A DNA stretch of 64,000 bases from Agrococcus sp. Marseille-Q4369 (GCF_018308945.1 NZ_CP070501.1:868001-932000), one strand, 5' to 3'; shown: positions 43,871 to 54,247, numbered from the stretch's first letter. Notes: generated by a model not told the origin, from the letters alone. Translations and numbers: made by a program.

Positions 43871-44743
43871 ATGCTCGGCGACCCCTCCTCGGCCGCGCTC
43901 GCGGACTGGTACCGCTCGAGCGCGCGCGACCTGCCGTGGCGGCGGCCCGACTTCGACGCGTGGGGCACGCTCGTGAGCGAGGTCATGCTGCAGCAGACGC
44001 AAGCCGCGCGCGTCGCGGTCGAGATCGACCGCTGGCTCGCGCGTTGGCCCACGCCCGCCGACCTCGCCGATGCGCCGACCCACGAGGTGCTGCGGCAGTG
44101 GGGCACGCTCGGCTACCCGCGACGGGCGCTGCGCCTGCAGGACACGGCGCGCGCGATCGTCGAGCGGCACGGCGGCGAGGTGCCGCGCGACGTCGCGTCG
44201 CTGCTCGCGCTGCCGGGGGTGGGCGACTACACGGCGCGCGCGGTCGCCGTCTTCCACTTCGGCGACCGGCACCCCGTCGTCGACACGAACGTGCGCCGCG
44301 TCGTCGCGCGCGCCGTGCACGGCCGGGGCGAGGCGGGCTCGGCCGCGAGGCGCGACCTCGCCGACGTCGACGCGCTGCTGCCCGAGGCCCCTGCCGACGC
44401 ATCCGTCGTCTCCATCGCGCTCATGGAGCTCGGCGCGCTCGTCTGCACCGCCCGCGCACCGCGCTGCCCCGAGTGCCCGATCGCCGATGCGTGCGCGTGG
44501 CGAGCGGCGGGCTACCCGCCGTTCGAGGGGCGGCGGGCGCCGCGGCAGCCGAGGTTCGAGGGCAGCGACCGGCAGGCCCGCGGCACGGTGCTGCGCGCGC
44601 TCCGCGCCGTCGACGTGCCGCTCTCCCCCGCCGAGCTGCACGCGCGGTGGCACGACGCCGACCAGCTCGAGCGCGCGATCGCCTCGCTCGCCGCCGACGG
44701 CCTCGTCGTGCGCGAGGGCGACGCGGTGCGGCTCCCGGATTGA
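43871..44743 (+). CDS. mutY: A/G-specific adenine glycosylase
   Basis: MutY removes adenine mispaired with 8-oxoguanine. The 290-residue protein has the catalytic glutamate in SEVMLQQTQ (E37) and the helix-hairpin-helix LPGVGDYTARAV (about 114-125). The catalytic aspartate is in PVVDTNVRR (D138), and the 4Fe-4S ligands are C192, C199, C202 and C208 (C-x6-C-x2-C-x5-C). The C-terminal Nudix-like OxoG-recognition domain of E. coli MutY is reduced to about 75 residues that look like a winged helix, as in short actinomycete versions. ATG 43871 follows TACGCT by 6 nt. Confidence 0.93.
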   Translation: MLGDPSSAALADWYRSSARDLPWRRPDFDAWGTLVSEVMLQQTQAARVAVEIDRWLARWPTPADLADAPTHEVLRQWGTLGYPRRALRLQDTARAIVERHGGEVPRDVASLLALPGVGDYTARAVAVFHFGDRHPVVDTNVRRVVARAVHGRGEAGSAARRDLADVDALLPEAPADASVVSIALMELGALVCTARAPRCPECPIADACAWRAAGYPPFEGRRAPRQPRFEGSDRQARGTVLRALRAVDVPLSPAELHARWHDADQLERAIASLAADGLVVREGDAVRLPD

Positions 44744-44760
44744 CGCTCGGGCTCGCTCGG

Positions 44761-44766
44761 TAGGTT
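44761..44766 (+). promoter_or_regulatory. -10 element of the RNB ribonuclease gene
   Basis: TAGGTT ends 7 nt before ATG 44774. It includes the TTG that would be the start of a slightly longer frame, so ATG 44774 is preferred. Confidence 0.5.
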
Positions 44767-44773
44767 GAGCGGC

Positions 44774-46198
44774 ATGCCGGCTCGACACCAGCGCGTCACA
44801 GCTCCGAGCGACGACCTCGCCGCCGCCCTCGAGGCGATCCGCGACGAGCTCAGCCTCGACGCGGCCTTCCCGCCCGCCGCGATCGCCGAGGCGGAGGCCT
44901 TCGCCGCTGACCCGCGGCTGCCGGATGCCGACCGCACCGGCATCCCGTTCATCACGATCGACCCCGAGGGCTCGACCGATCTCGACCAGGCGCTGCACCT
45001 CGAGCGCGACGGCGACGGCTTCCTCGTGCACTACGCGATCGCCGACGTGGCCGCCTTCGCCCTGCCCGGCGGCGCGATCGACCTCGAGGCGCGCCGCCGC
45101 GGGCAGACGATGTACGCGCCCGACGGCCGCGTGCCGCTCCACCCGGCGGTCGTGAGCGAAGGGGCCGCGAGCCTGCACGCCGGCGAGGTGCGCGGCGCGT
45201 ACGTGTGGTCGTTCCGGCTGGATGCGTCGGGCCGGGCCCTGCGCGTCGGTCTCGAGCGCGCTCGGGTGCGTTCGCGCGCGCAGCGCAGCTACGCCGAGGC
45301 GCAGCGCTTGCTCGACGGCGGCGACGCCATGCTCGGGCTGCTGCGGGAGGTCGGCGAGCTGCGGATCGCGCTCGAGGCGGAGCGGGGCGGGGCGAGCCTC
45401 GACATGCCCGAGGAGGAGATCGAGCGCGACGGCGACGAGTACCGCTTGACGCGCCGCGAGCTGCTGCCCGTCGAGCGCTGGAACGCGCAGCTCTCGCTCA
45501 TGACCGGCATGGAGGCCGCGACCCTCATGCTCGGCGCGGGCGCCGGCATCCTCCGCACGATGCCGCCGCCGCCCGAGCGCGACGTGCGCGCCTTCCGCGC
45601 GGAGGTCGCGGCGATCGGCGAGCCGTGGCGCGAGGACGAGCACTACGGCGACTTCCTGCGGCGCCTCGACCGCTCGGAGCCGTCGACGCTCGCGATCCTG
45701 CAGGCCGCGAGGCGGCTCTTCCGCGGCGCCGCGTACCGCGTGATCACCGAGGGGGCCGATGCCTCCGACTGGGTGCAGGCGGCGATCGGCGCCCCGTACG
45801 CGCACGCGACCGCGCCGCTGCGGCGGCTCGTCGACCGCTACGTGCTCGCGCACTGCGAGGCGATCGCCAACGGGCGCGAGGTCCCGCCGTGGGCCGCCGA
45901 GGGGCTCGAGGGGCTGCCGGAGATCATGCAGGAGTCGAGCCGCATCGCGGGCACGCTCGAACGGGCATCGGTCGACGCCGTCGAGATCGCGGTGCTGCGG
46001 CACCGCGTCGGCGAGGAGTTCGACGCGGTGGTCGTGGAATCGCGGAAGGAGGGCGCGACGATCCAGCTCATCGACCCGCCCACCGAGGCGATGTGCGACA
46101 CGGCTGCGTCGCCGGGCGAGCGCATCCGAGCGCGGCTCGTGGAGGCCGACCTCGCCGAGCGGAGCCTCCGCTTCGCCGACGCCGCCCTCACCGGCTGA
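44774..46198 (+). CDS. RNB-domain ribonuclease
   Basis: A 474-residue 3'-5' exoribonuclease of the RNase II/R superfamily in its short actinomycete form. The RNB domain has the acidic active-site motif DPEGSTDLDQALHL (about 63-76), HYAIADVAAF and the later PYAHATAPLRRLVDR (about 336-350), all typical. Cold-shock and S1 domains are missing or strongly reduced: only about 60 residues follow the RNB core. It starts 30 bp after mutY and ends in a hairpin shared with rbfA. Confidence 0.9.
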   Translation: MPARHQRVTAPSDDLAAALEAIRDELSLDAAFPPAAIAEAEAFAADPRLPDADRTGIPFITIDPEGSTDLDQALHLERDGDGFLVHYAIADVAAFALPGGAIDLEARRRGQTMYAPDGRVPLHPAVVSEGAASLHAGEVRGAYVWSFRLDASGRALRVGLERARVRSRAQRSYAEAQRLLDGGDAMLGLLREVGELRIALEAERGGASLDMPEEEIERDGDEYRLTRRELLPVERWNAQLSLMTGMEAATLMLGAGAGILRTMPPPPERDVRAFRAEVAAIGEPWREDEHYGDFLRRLDRSEPSTLAILQAARRLFRGAAYRVITEGADASDWVQAAIGAPYAHATAPLRRLVDRYVLAHCEAIANGREVPPWAAEGLEGLPEIMQESSRIAGTLERASVDAVEIAVLRHRVGEEFDAVVVESRKEGATIQLIDPPTEAMCDTAASPGERIRARLVEADLAERSLRFADAALTG

Positions 46199-46222
46199 GC
46201 CGCCCTGGGACGGCTCAGCCGG
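46191..46222. terminator. bidirectional terminator between the RNB gene and rbfA
   Basis: A perfect 12-bp stem, CCGGCTGAGCCG and its inverse CGGCTCAGCCGG, with an 8-nt loop. It overlaps the RNB stop codon (TGA at 46196-46198) and ends 10 bp before the rbfA stop. It could end both convergent transcripts. The CGGCTCAGCC arm also appears in the palindrome at 18530-18642. Confidence 0.8.
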
Positions 46223-46231
46223 CGGGAGGCG

Positions 46232-46681
46232 TCAGCTCGCGGCCGACTCGTCCTCGTCGGCGTCCTTCGGCTTGCGGTACGGGTCGGGCTCGCCCGCGTA
46301 CTGAGCGCTCTCGGCCGCCCGCTGCGCCGCGAGGTCGCGCTGCCGCGCCTCGTCGAGCAAGTGGTCGATCGACGCCGCGCTGTCGGGCAGCGCGTCGAGG
46401 TGGAACTCGATCGTCGGGGTCAGTCGCAGCGAGAGGCCCTTGCCGATCTCGCGCCGCACGACGCCCTTCGCGCTCGAGAGCGCCTTCGCCGTCTCGTCGC
46501 GCTCCTCGTCGGTGCCGTAGACCGTGTAGAAGATCGACGCGTGCTGCAGGTCGCCCGTCACCCGCACATCCGTGATCGTGACGAAGCCGAGCCGCGGGTC
46601 GCGCACCTCGCGCTCGAGGGCGCGCACGGTGATCTCCTGGATGCGGTCGGCGATCTTCCTCGCCCGGGGGTTCTCTGCCAT
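46232..46681 (-). CDS. rbfA: Ribosome-binding factor A
   Basis: RbfA helps 16S rRNA maturation and 30S assembly. The 149-residue KH-like protein shows RARKIADRIQEITVRAL (about 5-21), DPRLGFVTITDVRVTGDLQHASIFYTVYG (landmark near 27-55) and a C-terminal acidic tail (about 115-149). ATG 46681 has CAGGAGGAACCC upstream and is preferred to a start 48 bp earlier inside the hairpin region. It follows infB, the conserved order, but a strong hairpin separates them. Confidence 0.95.
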   Translation of the reverse strand: MAENPRARKIADRIQEITVRALEREVRDPRLGFVTITDVRVTGDLQHASIFYTVYGTDEERDETAKALSSAKGVVRREIGKGLSLRLTPTIEFHLDALPDSAASIDHLLDEARQRDLAAQRAAESAQYAGEPDPYRKPKDADEDESAAS

Positions 46682-46702
46682 GGGTTCCTCCTGTTGAGAC
46701 GA

Positions 46703-46731
46703 GTGTGGGGCGGCCAGCAGCCGCCCCACAC
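46703..46731 (-). terminator. hairpin between infB and rbfA
   Basis: A perfect 12-bp stem, GTGTGGGGCGGC and its inverse, with a 5-nt loop. It lies just after the infB stop and 22 bp before rbfA. It could end or weaken read-through into rbfA, or stabilise the infB mRNA end. Confidence 0.75.
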
Positions 46732-46742
46732 CGTACTGCGCG

Positions 46743-49460
46743 TCAGACGCGCGGCTTCTCGACCATCTCGATCGTCTCGATCTCGTCGCCGAGCTGGATG
46801 TCGTTGAACCGGCCGAGCCCGATGCCGCACTCGAAGTCGGTGCGGACCTCGGTCACGTCGTCCTTGAAGCGGCGCAGCGACTCGATGGCGAGGCCATCGG
46901 CGAGCACGACGCCGTCGCGGATGATGCGAGCCTTGGCGTTGCGGGTGATCGTGCCGGAGCGGACGATGCAGCCCGCGATGTTGCCGAACTTCGAGGAGCG
47001 GAACACCTCGCGGATCTCGGCGACACCCGACTGGACCTCCTCGAACTCGGGCTTGAGCATGCCCTTGAGCGAGTTCTCGACATCCTCGATCGCCGCGTAG
47101 ATCACGTTGTAGAACCGCACGTCGACGCCCTCTCGGGCGGCGCGCTCGCGGGCCTTCGTGTCCGGGCGGACGTTGAAGCCGATGATGACTGCCGAGTCGA
47201 CGGTCGCGAGGTTGACGTCCGACTCGGTGATCGCGCCGACGCCGCGGTGGATGATCCGCAGGTCGACGGTGTCGTCGATCTCGATCTTCATGAGCGACTC
47301 CTCGAGCGCCTCCACGGCACCCGAGACGTCGCCCTTGATGATGAGGTTGAGCGTCTCGACCTTGCCCTGCTCCATCGCCAGCTTGAAGTCCTCGAGCGAC
47401 ATGCGCTTGCGAGCCTTGGCCAGCTGGGCGTTGCGCTCGACGGCCTCGCGCTTCTCGGCGATCTGCCGAGCCGTGCGGTCCTCCTCGGTGACGATGAAGG
47501 TGTCGCCGGCGCGCGGGACGCTCGAGAGGCCCTGCACCTGCACGGGCATCGACGGGTACGCCTCCTCGACGAGCTCGCCGCGGTCGTCGACCATCGCACG
47601 GACGCGGCCGTAGGCCGTGCCCGCGACGATCGCGTCGCCGACGCGCAGGGTGCCCGACTGGATGAGCACGGTCGCGACCGAGCCGCGGCCCTTGTCGAGC
47701 TTCGCCTCGATCGCGATGCCGCGCGCCTCCTTGTTCGGGTTGGCACGCAGGTCGAGACCGGCGTCCGCGGTCAGCAGCACCGCCTCGAGCAGCTCCTCGA
47801 TGCCGGTGCGGGCGAGCGCGGAGACGTCGACGAACATCGTGTCGCCGCCGTACTCCTCGGTCACGAGGCCGTACTCGGTCAGCTGCTGGCGCACCTTCGC
47901 CGGGTTGGCGTCGGGCTTGTCGACCTTGTTGACCGCGACCACGACCGGCACGCCTGCGGCCTGCGCGTGGTTCAGCGCCTCGATCGTCTGCGGCATGATG
48001 CCGTCGTCCGCCGCGACCACGAGGATCGCGATGTCCGTCACCTGCGCACCACGGGCTCGCATGGCGGTGAACGCCTCGTGACCCGGGGTGTCGATGAAGG
48101 TGATCGCGCGGTCCTCGCCGTCGTGCTCCTTCCAGACCTGGTAGGCGCCGATGTGCTGCGTGATGCCGCCGGCCTCGCCCTCGATGACGTTCGCGCCGCG
48201 GATGGCGTCGAGCAGTCGCGTCTTGCCGTGGTCGACGTGACCCATGACCGTGACGACGGGGGCGCGGTACTCGAGGTCCTCGTCCGACTCGTCCTCGAGC
48301 TCCTGCTCGAGGTCGATGTCGAAGCCCTCCAGGAGCTCCTTGTCCTCGTCCTCGGGGCTGACGACCTGGATCTTGTAGCCCAGCTCGGCGCCCAGCAGCT
48401 CGAAGGTGGTCTCGTCGAGCGACTCCGTCGCCGTCGCCATCTCACCGAGGTGGAACAGCACGGTCACGAGGTCGCCGGGGCTCGCGTCGATCTTCTCGGC
48501 GAAGTCTGCGATCGATGCGCCGCGGCGCATCCGGATGACCGTCGTGCCGTCGCCGCGCCGGACCTTGACGCCGCCGATCGACGGCGCCTCGCGCATCTCG
48601 AACTCGAGCCGCTTCGTGCGCTTCGACTTGCGCGACTTGCCCTTGGCGCCGCCCTTGCCGAACGCGCCGGCCGTGCCGCCGCGACCGCGGCCGCCGCCGC
48701 CGGGACGACCCGCGAACGCGGGACCGCCGCGGCCCGGAGCACCGGGAGCGGGAGCGCCGGGGCGCTGGAAGCCGCCGGGGCGACCGGGACCGCCGGGACG
48801 ACCGGCGCCGCCCGCGCGGGGCGCGCCGGGTCGCGGCGAGCCGGGACGCGGAGCGCCCGGGCGCGGGGCACCGGGACGGGGAGCCGCCGGTCGCGGACCG
48901 GCGGCGCCCTGCTTGCTCGTGAACGGGTTGTTGCCGCCGCGCGGGCGGCCCATGCCCTGGGCCGACGCGAAGGGGTTGTTGCCGGGGCGCGGAGCGCCCG
49001 GGCGACCCATCGGGCGCGGGATGGCGCTGGGCGACGGCGCGGCCGCGCCGCCCTCAGCGGGCTTCTCGGGGGTCGCCGGAGCGGCCGGAGCCTCGGCGGG
49101 GCGCGCGGGCGCGGCCTGCGGCGCCTCGGCCGCCGGAGCGGGCGCTGCCGCGGGCGCGGCGGGCGCTGCTGCCGGTGCGGCGGGGGCCGCGGGGGCTGCC
49201 GGTGCCGCGGGGGTCGCCTTCGCGGCGCCCGGCTTCGCGGCCGACTTGGCCGGGGCCTTCGCCGCCGGCTTCTCCTTCGCCGCCGCGGGAGCGGCGACGC
49301 CTTCCGCCTCGAGGGCGGCCTTGAGCTTGCGGGCGACCGGCGGTGCGATCGCCGAGGCGGGTCCCTTGACGAACTCGCCCATCTCCTTGAGCTTGGCCAG
49401 AGCGACCTTGCTCTCGACGCCGATCTCGGCGGCGATCTCGTGAACGCGTGGGTTTGCCAC
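46743..49460 (-). CDS. infB: Translation initiation factor IF-2
   Basis: IF-2 is the GTPase that places initiator tRNA on the ribosome. The 905-residue protein has an N-terminal IF2_N segment ([24 protein letters not shown], landmark near 2-26). A long low-complexity region follows (about 45-275), first Ala/Pro/Lys-rich and then Gly/Arg/Pro-rich with repeated PRPGAP units. The G domain follows, with [17 protein letters not shown] and NKVD, and then domains 2-4. GTG 49460 is chosen because AGGAGAGAA precedes it and the IF2_N match begins here. Confidence 0.97.
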   Translation of the reverse strand: MANPRVHEIAAEIGVESKVALAKLKEMGEFVKGPASAIAPPVARKLKAALEAEGVAAPAAAKEKPAAKAPAKSAAKPGAAKATPAAPAAPAAPAAPAAAPAAPAAAPAPAAEAPQAAPARPAEAPAAPATPEKPAEGGAAAPSPSAIPRPMGRPGAPRPGNNPFASAQGMGRPRGGNNPFTSKQGAAGPRPAAPRPGAPRPGAPRPGSPRPGAPRAGGAGRPGGPGRPGGFQRPGAPAPGAPGRGGPAFAGRPGGGGRGRGGTAGAFGKGGAKGKSRKSKRTKRLEFEMREAPSIGGVKVRRGDGTTVIRMRRGASIADFAEKIDASPGDLVTVLFHLGEMATATESLDETTFELLGAELGYKIQVVSPEDEDKELLEGFDIDLEQELEDESDEDLEYRAPVVTVMGHVDHGKTRLLDAIRGANVIEGEAGGITQHIGAYQVWKEHDGEDRAITFIDTPGHEAFTAMRARGAQVTDIAILVVAADDGIMPQTIEALNHAQAAGVPVVVAVNKVDKPDANPAKVRQQLTEYGLVTEEYGGDTMFVDVSALARTGIEELLEAVLLTADAGLDLRANPNKEARGIAIEAKLDKGRGSVATVLIQSGTLRVGDAIVAGTAYGRVRAMVDDRGELVEEAYPSMPVQVQGLSSVPRAGDTFIVTEEDRTARQIAEKREAVERNAQLAKARKRMSLEDFKLAMEQGKVETLNLIIKGDVSGAVEALEESLMKIEIDDTVDLRIIHRGVGAITESDVNLATVDSAVIIGFNVRPDTKARERAAREGVDVRFYNVIYAAIEDVENSLKGMLKPEFEEVQSGVAEIREVFRSSKFGNIAGCIVRSGTITRNAKARIIRDGVVLADGLAIESLRRFKDDVTEVRTDFECGIGLGRFNDIQLGDEIETIEMVEKPRV

Positions 49461-49570
49461 TTCTCTCCTGTCCTGGTCCGCCCAGGACAGGGCGGACGTC
49501 AATTGCTGACGGGTCTCATTTCGAGCCGCTCATCAGTTGTCCATGTGCCGTTCATTCCTTCGTTCAGGGC

Positions 49571-49813
49571 TCAGGCGAGCCCGTCCGCCCACCGTGCGAT
49601 GGGCGAGGTATCGAGGTGCCGCTGGCGCAGTGCCCGCGGGAGCGAGCGGATCGCGCGCTCCGCGCACTGCTGCGTCGGATGCACCCACGCGCCTCGGCCC
49701 GGGATCCGTCGACCCTCGTCGACGACCGCGGTGCCGCCCGGTGCAGCGATCCGCACGAGTTGTGCGGGTTCGGTGCGCGCGCGACAGCCAAGACACGTTC
49801 GGATGGGTTCCAC
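49571..49813 (-). CDS. ylxR: YlxR-family (DUF448) RNA-binding protein
   Basis: An 80-residue YlxR-type protein, with the signature RTCLGCR (residues 5-11), LVRIAAPGG, GRGAWVHPTQQCAERAI and the GRG-A-V pattern. It lies between nusA and infB as usual. The family binds RNA and, in some species, RNase P or nucleoid targets. It begins at GTG 49813, 44 bp after nusA. About 110 bp separate it from infB, and I see no gene there. Confidence 0.9.
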   Translation of the reverse strand: MEPIRTCLGCRARTEPAQLVRIAAPGGTAVVDEGRRIPGRGAWVHPTQQCAERAIRSLPRALRQRHLDTSPIARWADGLA

Positions 49814-49857
49814 TCTACAGCACGACACGCCCGGGCGCTGGAGTTGAAAGCGCGTCG

Positions 49858-50853
49858 TCAGTCCTCGTCCATGACCGAATCCGGCTGGATGTCGATCTTC
49901 GCCCCCGTGAGCTTCGCCGCGAGGCGCGCGTTCTGCCCCTCCCTGCCGATCGCGAGCGAGAGCTGGAAGTCGGGCACGAGCGCCCGGACGGCCTTCGTCT
50001 TCGCGTCGAGCATGAACGCATCCGACACCCGTGCCGGGCTCAGCGCGCTCGCGACGAACGCCGGCAGGTCCTCGGAGTAGTCGACGATGTCGATCTTCTC
50101 GTCGCCGAGCTCGGCCTGGACGGCGCGCACGCGCGCGCCGAGCTCGCCGATGCACGCGCCCTTCGCGTTGATGCCGGGCTGCGTCGCGCGCACGGCGATC
50201 TTCGTGCGGTGGCCCGCCTCGCGCGCGATCGCGACGATCTCGACGGCGCCCGACGCGATCTCGGGGACCTCGAGCGCGAAGAGACGGCGCACGAGCGACG
50301 GGTGCGTGCGGCTGACGGTCACCTGGGGTCCGCGCGGGCCGCGCTCGACCTTCGTGATGAACACGCGCAGGCGCTGGCCGTGCTTGTACTCTGCGCCCGG
50401 CACCTGCTCCTCGGGCGGCAGCAGCGCCTCCATGTCGTCGCCGAGCTTGACCTGCACCATGCGCGGGTTCGTGCCCTGCTGCACGACGCCGGCGATGATG
50501 TCGCCCTCGCGGTCCTTGTAGGCGCCGAGCACCGACTCGTCGCTCTTGTCGCGCAGCGCCTGGAAGATGACCTGCTTCGCGGCGGTCGCGGCGATGCGGC
50601 TGAAGTCGTCGGTCGTCGCGACGGACTCGCCGATGCGGTTGCCGTCGTCGTCGAGCTCGGGCTCGAAGAGGGTGACCTCGCCCGTCCTGCGGTCGACCTC
50701 GACGCGCGGCTGCGGCGCGGTCGGGTCGGGCTTGGCGTCGTGCGAGCGCACGTGGGCCTGCAGGATCGCCTGCTCGATGATGCGGATCAGCTCGTCCGAG
50801 GAGATCTCCCGCTCGCGCTCGACGGTCTTCAGCACGGTCAGATCGATCTTCAC
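49858..50853 (-). CDS. nusA: Transcription termination/antitermination protein NusA
   Basis: NusA binds RNA polymerase and nascent RNA to control pausing, termination and antitermination. The 331-residue protein has the N-terminal polymerase-binding domain (about 1-125), an S1 domain (about 128-200) and two KH domains (about 205-331). A conserved stretch reads GPQVTVSRTHPSLVRRLFALEVPEI. The E. coli acidic repeats are absent, as normal for actinomycetes. GTG 50853 has AAGGAG 8 nt upstream. rimP, which usually precedes nusA, is not found here; an AGCS symporter gene on the other strand occupies that place. Confidence 0.95.
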   Translation of the reverse strand: MKIDLTVLKTVEREREISSDELIRIIEQAILQAHVRSHDAKPDPTAPQPRVEVDRRTGEVTLFEPELDDDGNRIGESVATTDDFSRIAATAAKQVIFQALRDKSDESVLGAYKDREGDIIAGVVQQGTNPRMVQVKLGDDMEALLPPEEQVPGAEYKHGQRLRVFITKVERGPRGPQVTVSRTHPSLVRRLFALEVPEIASGAVEIVAIAREAGHRTKIAVRATQPGINAKGACIGELGARVRAVQAELGDEKIDIVDYSEDLPAFVASALSPARVSDAFMLDAKTKAVRALVPDFQLSLAIGREGQNARLAAKLTGAKIDIQPDSVMDED

Positions 50854-50939
50854 TTGTGGGCTCCTTGGGTCACGACTCATCCGGCATGCGATGCCGACCC
50901 AGCAGTCTACCGCTCGGCTGGCTCGAAGGACGGCCCTCC

Positions 50940-50945
50940 TATGCT
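50940..50945 (+). promoter_or_regulatory. -10 element of the AGCS symporter gene
   Basis: TATGCT ends 7 nt before ATG 50953. It overlaps an upstream in-frame ATG (50941), which argues for 50953 as the start. Confidence 0.45.
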
Positions 50946-50952
50946 CAGCGCC

Positions 50953-52443
50953 ATGGCATCTCTCGACGAGGCGATCCTGACGGCCGGCGACTTCTGGTGG
51001 ACGTGGGTCGTGCTGCCCGTGCTCGCCCTGCTCGGCGTCTACTTCACGATCCGGTCGGGCGTCGTGCAGCTGCGCCTCCTCCCGGCGATGCTCCGCGTGC
51101 TGACCGACAAGACGCCTCTCGCGCGCGACGGCAGCACGCAGTCGGTCTCGGCGTTCCAGGCGTTCACGATCTCGGCGGCGAGCCGCGTGGGCGTCGGCAA
51201 CATCGCGGGCGTCGCGACGGCGATCGCGATCGGCGGCCCCGGCGCGGTGTTCTGGATGTGGACGATGGCCTTCGTCGGCGGCGCCTCGTCGTTCATCGAG
51301 TCGACGCTCGCGCAGCTCTACAAGCACCGCGACGCCGACGGCTTCCGCGGCGGACCGGCGTACTACATGCAGCGCGGCCTCGGTGCGCGCTGGATGGGCA
51401 TCCTCTTCGCGATCATCCTCATCGTCTGCTTCCCCTTCGCGTTCTCGTCGCTGCAGGCGAACACGATCGTCGCGACGGTCACCTCGACCGTCGGCACCGA
51501 CGCCGCGTGGCTGCCCTGGGTGATCGGCGCGGTCGTCGCGGTGCTCACGGGGCTCATCGTCTTCGGCGGCGTGCGCCGCATCGCGAAGGTCACGCAGTCG
51601 CTCGTGCCGGCGATGGCGCTGCTCTACCTCGTGCTCGGGCTCATCATCGTGGCGATGAACATCACCGAGGTGCCGCGCGTGCTCGGCGAGATCTACGCCG
51701 GTGCGTTCGGCTTCCAGCAGGTCGCCGGCGGCGCGATCGGCACGATCATCATGCAGGGCGTCAAGCGCGGCATGTTCTCGAACGAGGCGGGCCTCGGCTC
51801 GGCGCCGAACGCGGGCGCCTCGGCCGCCGTCACCCACCCGGCGAAGCAGGGCCTCGTGCAGACGCTCGGCGTCTACTTCGACACGTTCCTCGTCTGCTCC
51901 ATCACCGCGTTCATCATCCTCGTCTCGACGCCCGACCTCGCGGGCGCCGAGGGCGGCATCGACCTGACGTTCCAAGCGGTCACGGGCGAGCTCGGCGCGT
52001 GGGCGGGCATCGCCCTCTCGCTCATCGTGTTCCTGCTCGCGTTCTCGTCGATCATCGGCAACTACTACTACGGCGAGTCGAACATCGAGTTCATCACCGA
52101 GAGCCGCACGGTGCTGACCGCCTACCGCGTGCTCGCGGTCGTCGCGGTGCTCGCCGGCTCGGTCGTCGCGACCGCGACCGTCTGGAACACCGCAGACCTG
52201 CTCATGGGCATCATGGCGATCGTCAACCTCGTCGCGATCGGCCTGCTCTCGGGCGTCGCGTTCAAGCTGCTCAAGAACTTCGACGAGCAGCGCCGGACCG
52301 GCACGGATCCCGTGTTCACGCGCGACATGCTTCCGGAGCTCCGCGGGGTCGAGGAGTGGCGCGACGTCGAGTCGGTCACGGGCCAGTGGACCACCGTCGC
52401 GCCCGCCGACGAGCAGCGCGCGGCACGCGAGCCGCGCGACTGA
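50953..52443 (+). CDS. AGCS-family sodium:alanine/glycine symporter
   Basis: A 496-residue sodium-coupled amino-acid transporter of the alanine/glycine:cation symporter family. About 11 helices are visible. Family motifs are AASRVGVGNIAGVATAIAIGGPGAVFWMW (landmark near 78-106), ESTLAQLYK and KRGMFSNEAGLGSAPNAGASAAVTHPAKQGLVQ (about 276-308, landmark). The substrate, alanine or glycine, is inferred. Either ATG 50941 or 50953 could be used; the leaderless pattern favours 50953. It sits between proS and nusA on the opposite strand and ends 3 bp before the proS stop. Confidence 0.92.
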   Translation: MASLDEAILTAGDFWWTWVVLPVLALLGVYFTIRSGVVQLRLLPAMLRVLTDKTPLARDGSTQSVSAFQAFTISAASRVGVGNIAGVATAIAIGGPGAVFWMWTMAFVGGASSFIESTLAQLYKHRDADGFRGGPAYYMQRGLGARWMGILFAIILIVCFPFAFSSLQANTIVATVTSTVGTDAAWLPWVIGAVVAVLTGLIVFGGVRRIAKVTQSLVPAMALLYLVLGLIIVAMNITEVPRVLGEIYAGAFGFQQVAGGAIGTIIMQGVKRGMFSNEAGLGSAPNAGASAAVTHPAKQGLVQTLGVYFDTFLVCSITAFIILVSTPDLAGAEGGIDLTFQAVTGELGAWAGIALSLIVFLLAFSSIIGNYYYGESNIEFITESRTVLTAYRVLAVVAVLAGSVVATATVWNTADLLMGIMAIVNLVAIGLLSGVAFKLLKNFDEQRRTGTDPVFTRDMLPELRGVEEWRDVESVTGQWTTVAPADEQRAAREPRD

Positions 52444-52446
52444 GCG

Positions 52447-54210
52447 TCAGCGGCCGAGCGCCGCCTCGAGCTCGTCGATGCGCGCCTGCTGCCGCTCCCC
52501 GGTCGCGCGGTCCCACACCTCGACGACGCCCTCCGCCGCGTCGCGGCCGACGATGACGATCTGCGGCACGCCGATGATCTCGGCGTCGCCGAACTTCACG
52601 CCGGGCGAGACCTTCGGACGGTCGTCGTAGAGCACCTCGAGGCCGCGCGACTCGAGGCTCGCGACGACGCCCTCGGCAATCTCGAACACGCCCGCGTCGC
52701 GGCCGGTCGCGACGACGTGCAGGTCGAACGGCGCGACCTCGCGCGGCCAGACGATGCCCCGCTCGTCGCGCGACTTCTCGACGATCGCCGCGAGGTTGCG
52801 GGTCACGCCGATGCCGTACGAGCCCATCGTGACGGTGACGAGCTTCCCGTTCTGGTCGAGCACCTTGAGGCCGAGCGCCTCGGCGTACTTGCGGCCGAGC
52901 TGGAAGACGTGGCCGATCTCCATGCCGCGCTCGAGCGTGACGGGACCCGACCCATCCGGTGCCGGGTCGCCCTCGCGCACGTTCGCGGCCTCGACCCAGC
53001 CGTCGCCGACGAAGTCGCGCCCGGCGACGAGGCCGAACACGTGCTTGCCGGGCTCGTTCGCGCCGGTGATCCAGCTCGAGCCGTCGACGACGCGCTTGTC
53101 GAGGAGGTAGCGGATGCGCGTGGCGCCCTGCTCTCCCAGCACGGCGCCCGAGGGCGACCACGGGCCGATGTAGCCCTTCACGAGGCCAGGGTTGGCCTTG
53201 AAGTCGTCGTCGTCCGCCGCCGAGACCTCGGCCGGCTGGAAGGCGACCTCGACCCGCTTCTCGTCGACGTCGCGGTCGCCGGGGACGGCGACGACGACGA
53301 GCTCCTTCGAGCCGTCGAGCTGCGTGAGCCGCAGCACGACGTTCTTGAGCGTGTCGGCGGCCGTCCACTCGCGGCCGTCCTCGCGCGGGAAGCGCGCGTT
53401 CGCGTCGGCGACGAGAGTCTCGATCGTCGGGGTGTCGGGGGTGTCGCGCACCTCCGCGGCCGGCAGCCCCTCGATTGGGTGCGGCTCGGGCGCGAGCGTC
53501 TCGAACGCCTCGACGTTGGCGGCATAGCCGCCCGCCGAGCGCACGATCGTGTCCTCGCCGACGGGCGTCGGGTGCAGGAACTCCTCCGACTTCGAGCCGC
53601 CCATCGCTCCGGCGTCGGCCGAGACGATGACGTACTCGAGCCCGAGGCGGGCGAAGATGCGCTCGTACGCGTCGCGCTGGCGCTGGTAGCTCGCCTCGAG
53701 CCCCGCGTCGTCGACGTCGAAGGAGTAGGCGTCCTTCATCGTGAACTCGCGCGCGCGCAGCAGGCCCGCGCGGGGCCGGGCCTCGTCGCGGTACTTGTCC
53801 TGGATCTGGTAGATCGTCAGCGGCAGCGACTTGTAGCTCGAGACGAGGTCCTGCACGAGCAGCGTGAAGACCTCCTCGTGCGTCGGCGCGAGCAGGTGGT
53901 CGGCGCCCTTGCGGTCCTGCAGGCGGAAGATCCCGTCGCCGTACTCCGTCCAGCGTCCGGTGCGCTCGTAGGGCTCGCGCGGCAGGAGCCCGGGGAAGAG
54001 CACCTCCTGCGCGCCCGCCGCGGTCATCTCCTCGCGGATGATGCGCTCGATGTTGCGCCGCACCCGCAGGCCGAGCGGCAGCCACGAGTACAGGCCGGCG
54101 CCGGCGCGGCGGATGTAGCCCGCGCGCAGCAGCAGTCGGTGGCTCGCGACCTCGGCCTCGGCCGGGTCCTCGCGAAGCGTGGTGAAGAAGAGCTCGGAGA
54201 GGCGGATCAC
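52447..54210 (-). CDS. proS: Proline-tRNA ligase
   Basis: A 587-residue class II synthetase of the bacterial type with the inserted editing-like domain (INS, about 230-400) between motifs 2 and 3. Motif 1 is near [14 protein letters not shown]. Motif 2 is [24 protein letters not shown] (landmark near 136-159). Motif 3 is [13 protein letters not shown] (about 449-461). The anticodon-binding domain is the last 110 residues. A GTG at 54210 follows TAGGAT by 6 nt, consistent with a leaderless transcript. Confidence 0.97.
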   Translation of the reverse strand: MIRLSELFFTTLREDPAEAEVASHRLLLRAGYIRRAGAGLYSWLPLGLRVRRNIERIIREEMTAAGAQEVLFPGLLPREPYERTGRWTEYGDGIFRLQDRKGADHLLAPTHEEVFTLLVQDLVSSYKSLPLTIYQIQDKYRDEARPRAGLLRAREFTMKDAYSFDVDDAGLEASYQRQRDAYERIFARLGLEYVIVSADAGAMGGSKSEEFLHPTPVGEDTIVRSAGGYAANVEAFETLAPEPHPIEGLPAAEVRDTPDTPTIETLVADANARFPREDGREWTAADTLKNVVLRLTQLDGSKELVVVAVPGDRDVDEKRVEVAFQPAEVSAADDDDFKANPGLVKGYIGPWSPSGAVLGEQGATRIRYLLDKRVVDGSSWITGANEPGKHVFGLVAGRDFVGDGWVEAANVREGDPAPDGSGPVTLERGMEIGHVFQLGRKYAEALGLKVLDQNGKLVTVTMGSYGIGVTRNLAAIVEKSRDERGIVWPREVAPFDLHVVATGRDAGVFEIAEGVVASLESRGLEVLYDDRPKVSPGVKFGDAEIIGVPQIVIVGRDAAEGVVEVWDRATGERQQARIDELEAALGR

Positions 54211-54216
54211 CCAGCG

Positions 54217-54222
54217 ATCCTA
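54217..54222 (-). promoter_or_regulatory. -10 element of proS
   Basis: TAGGAT on the minus strand ends 6 nt before GTG 54210. Confidence 0.5.
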
Positions 54223-54247
54223 TGCGCGGTGCGGGGTGCGGGCCGAC

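Noticed and set aside
43871-44743. MutY truncated by a mutation
   Set aside because: Catalytic residues and the iron-sulfur cluster are complete, and short MutY proteins are common in actinomycetes; no leftover Nudix coding sequence follows.
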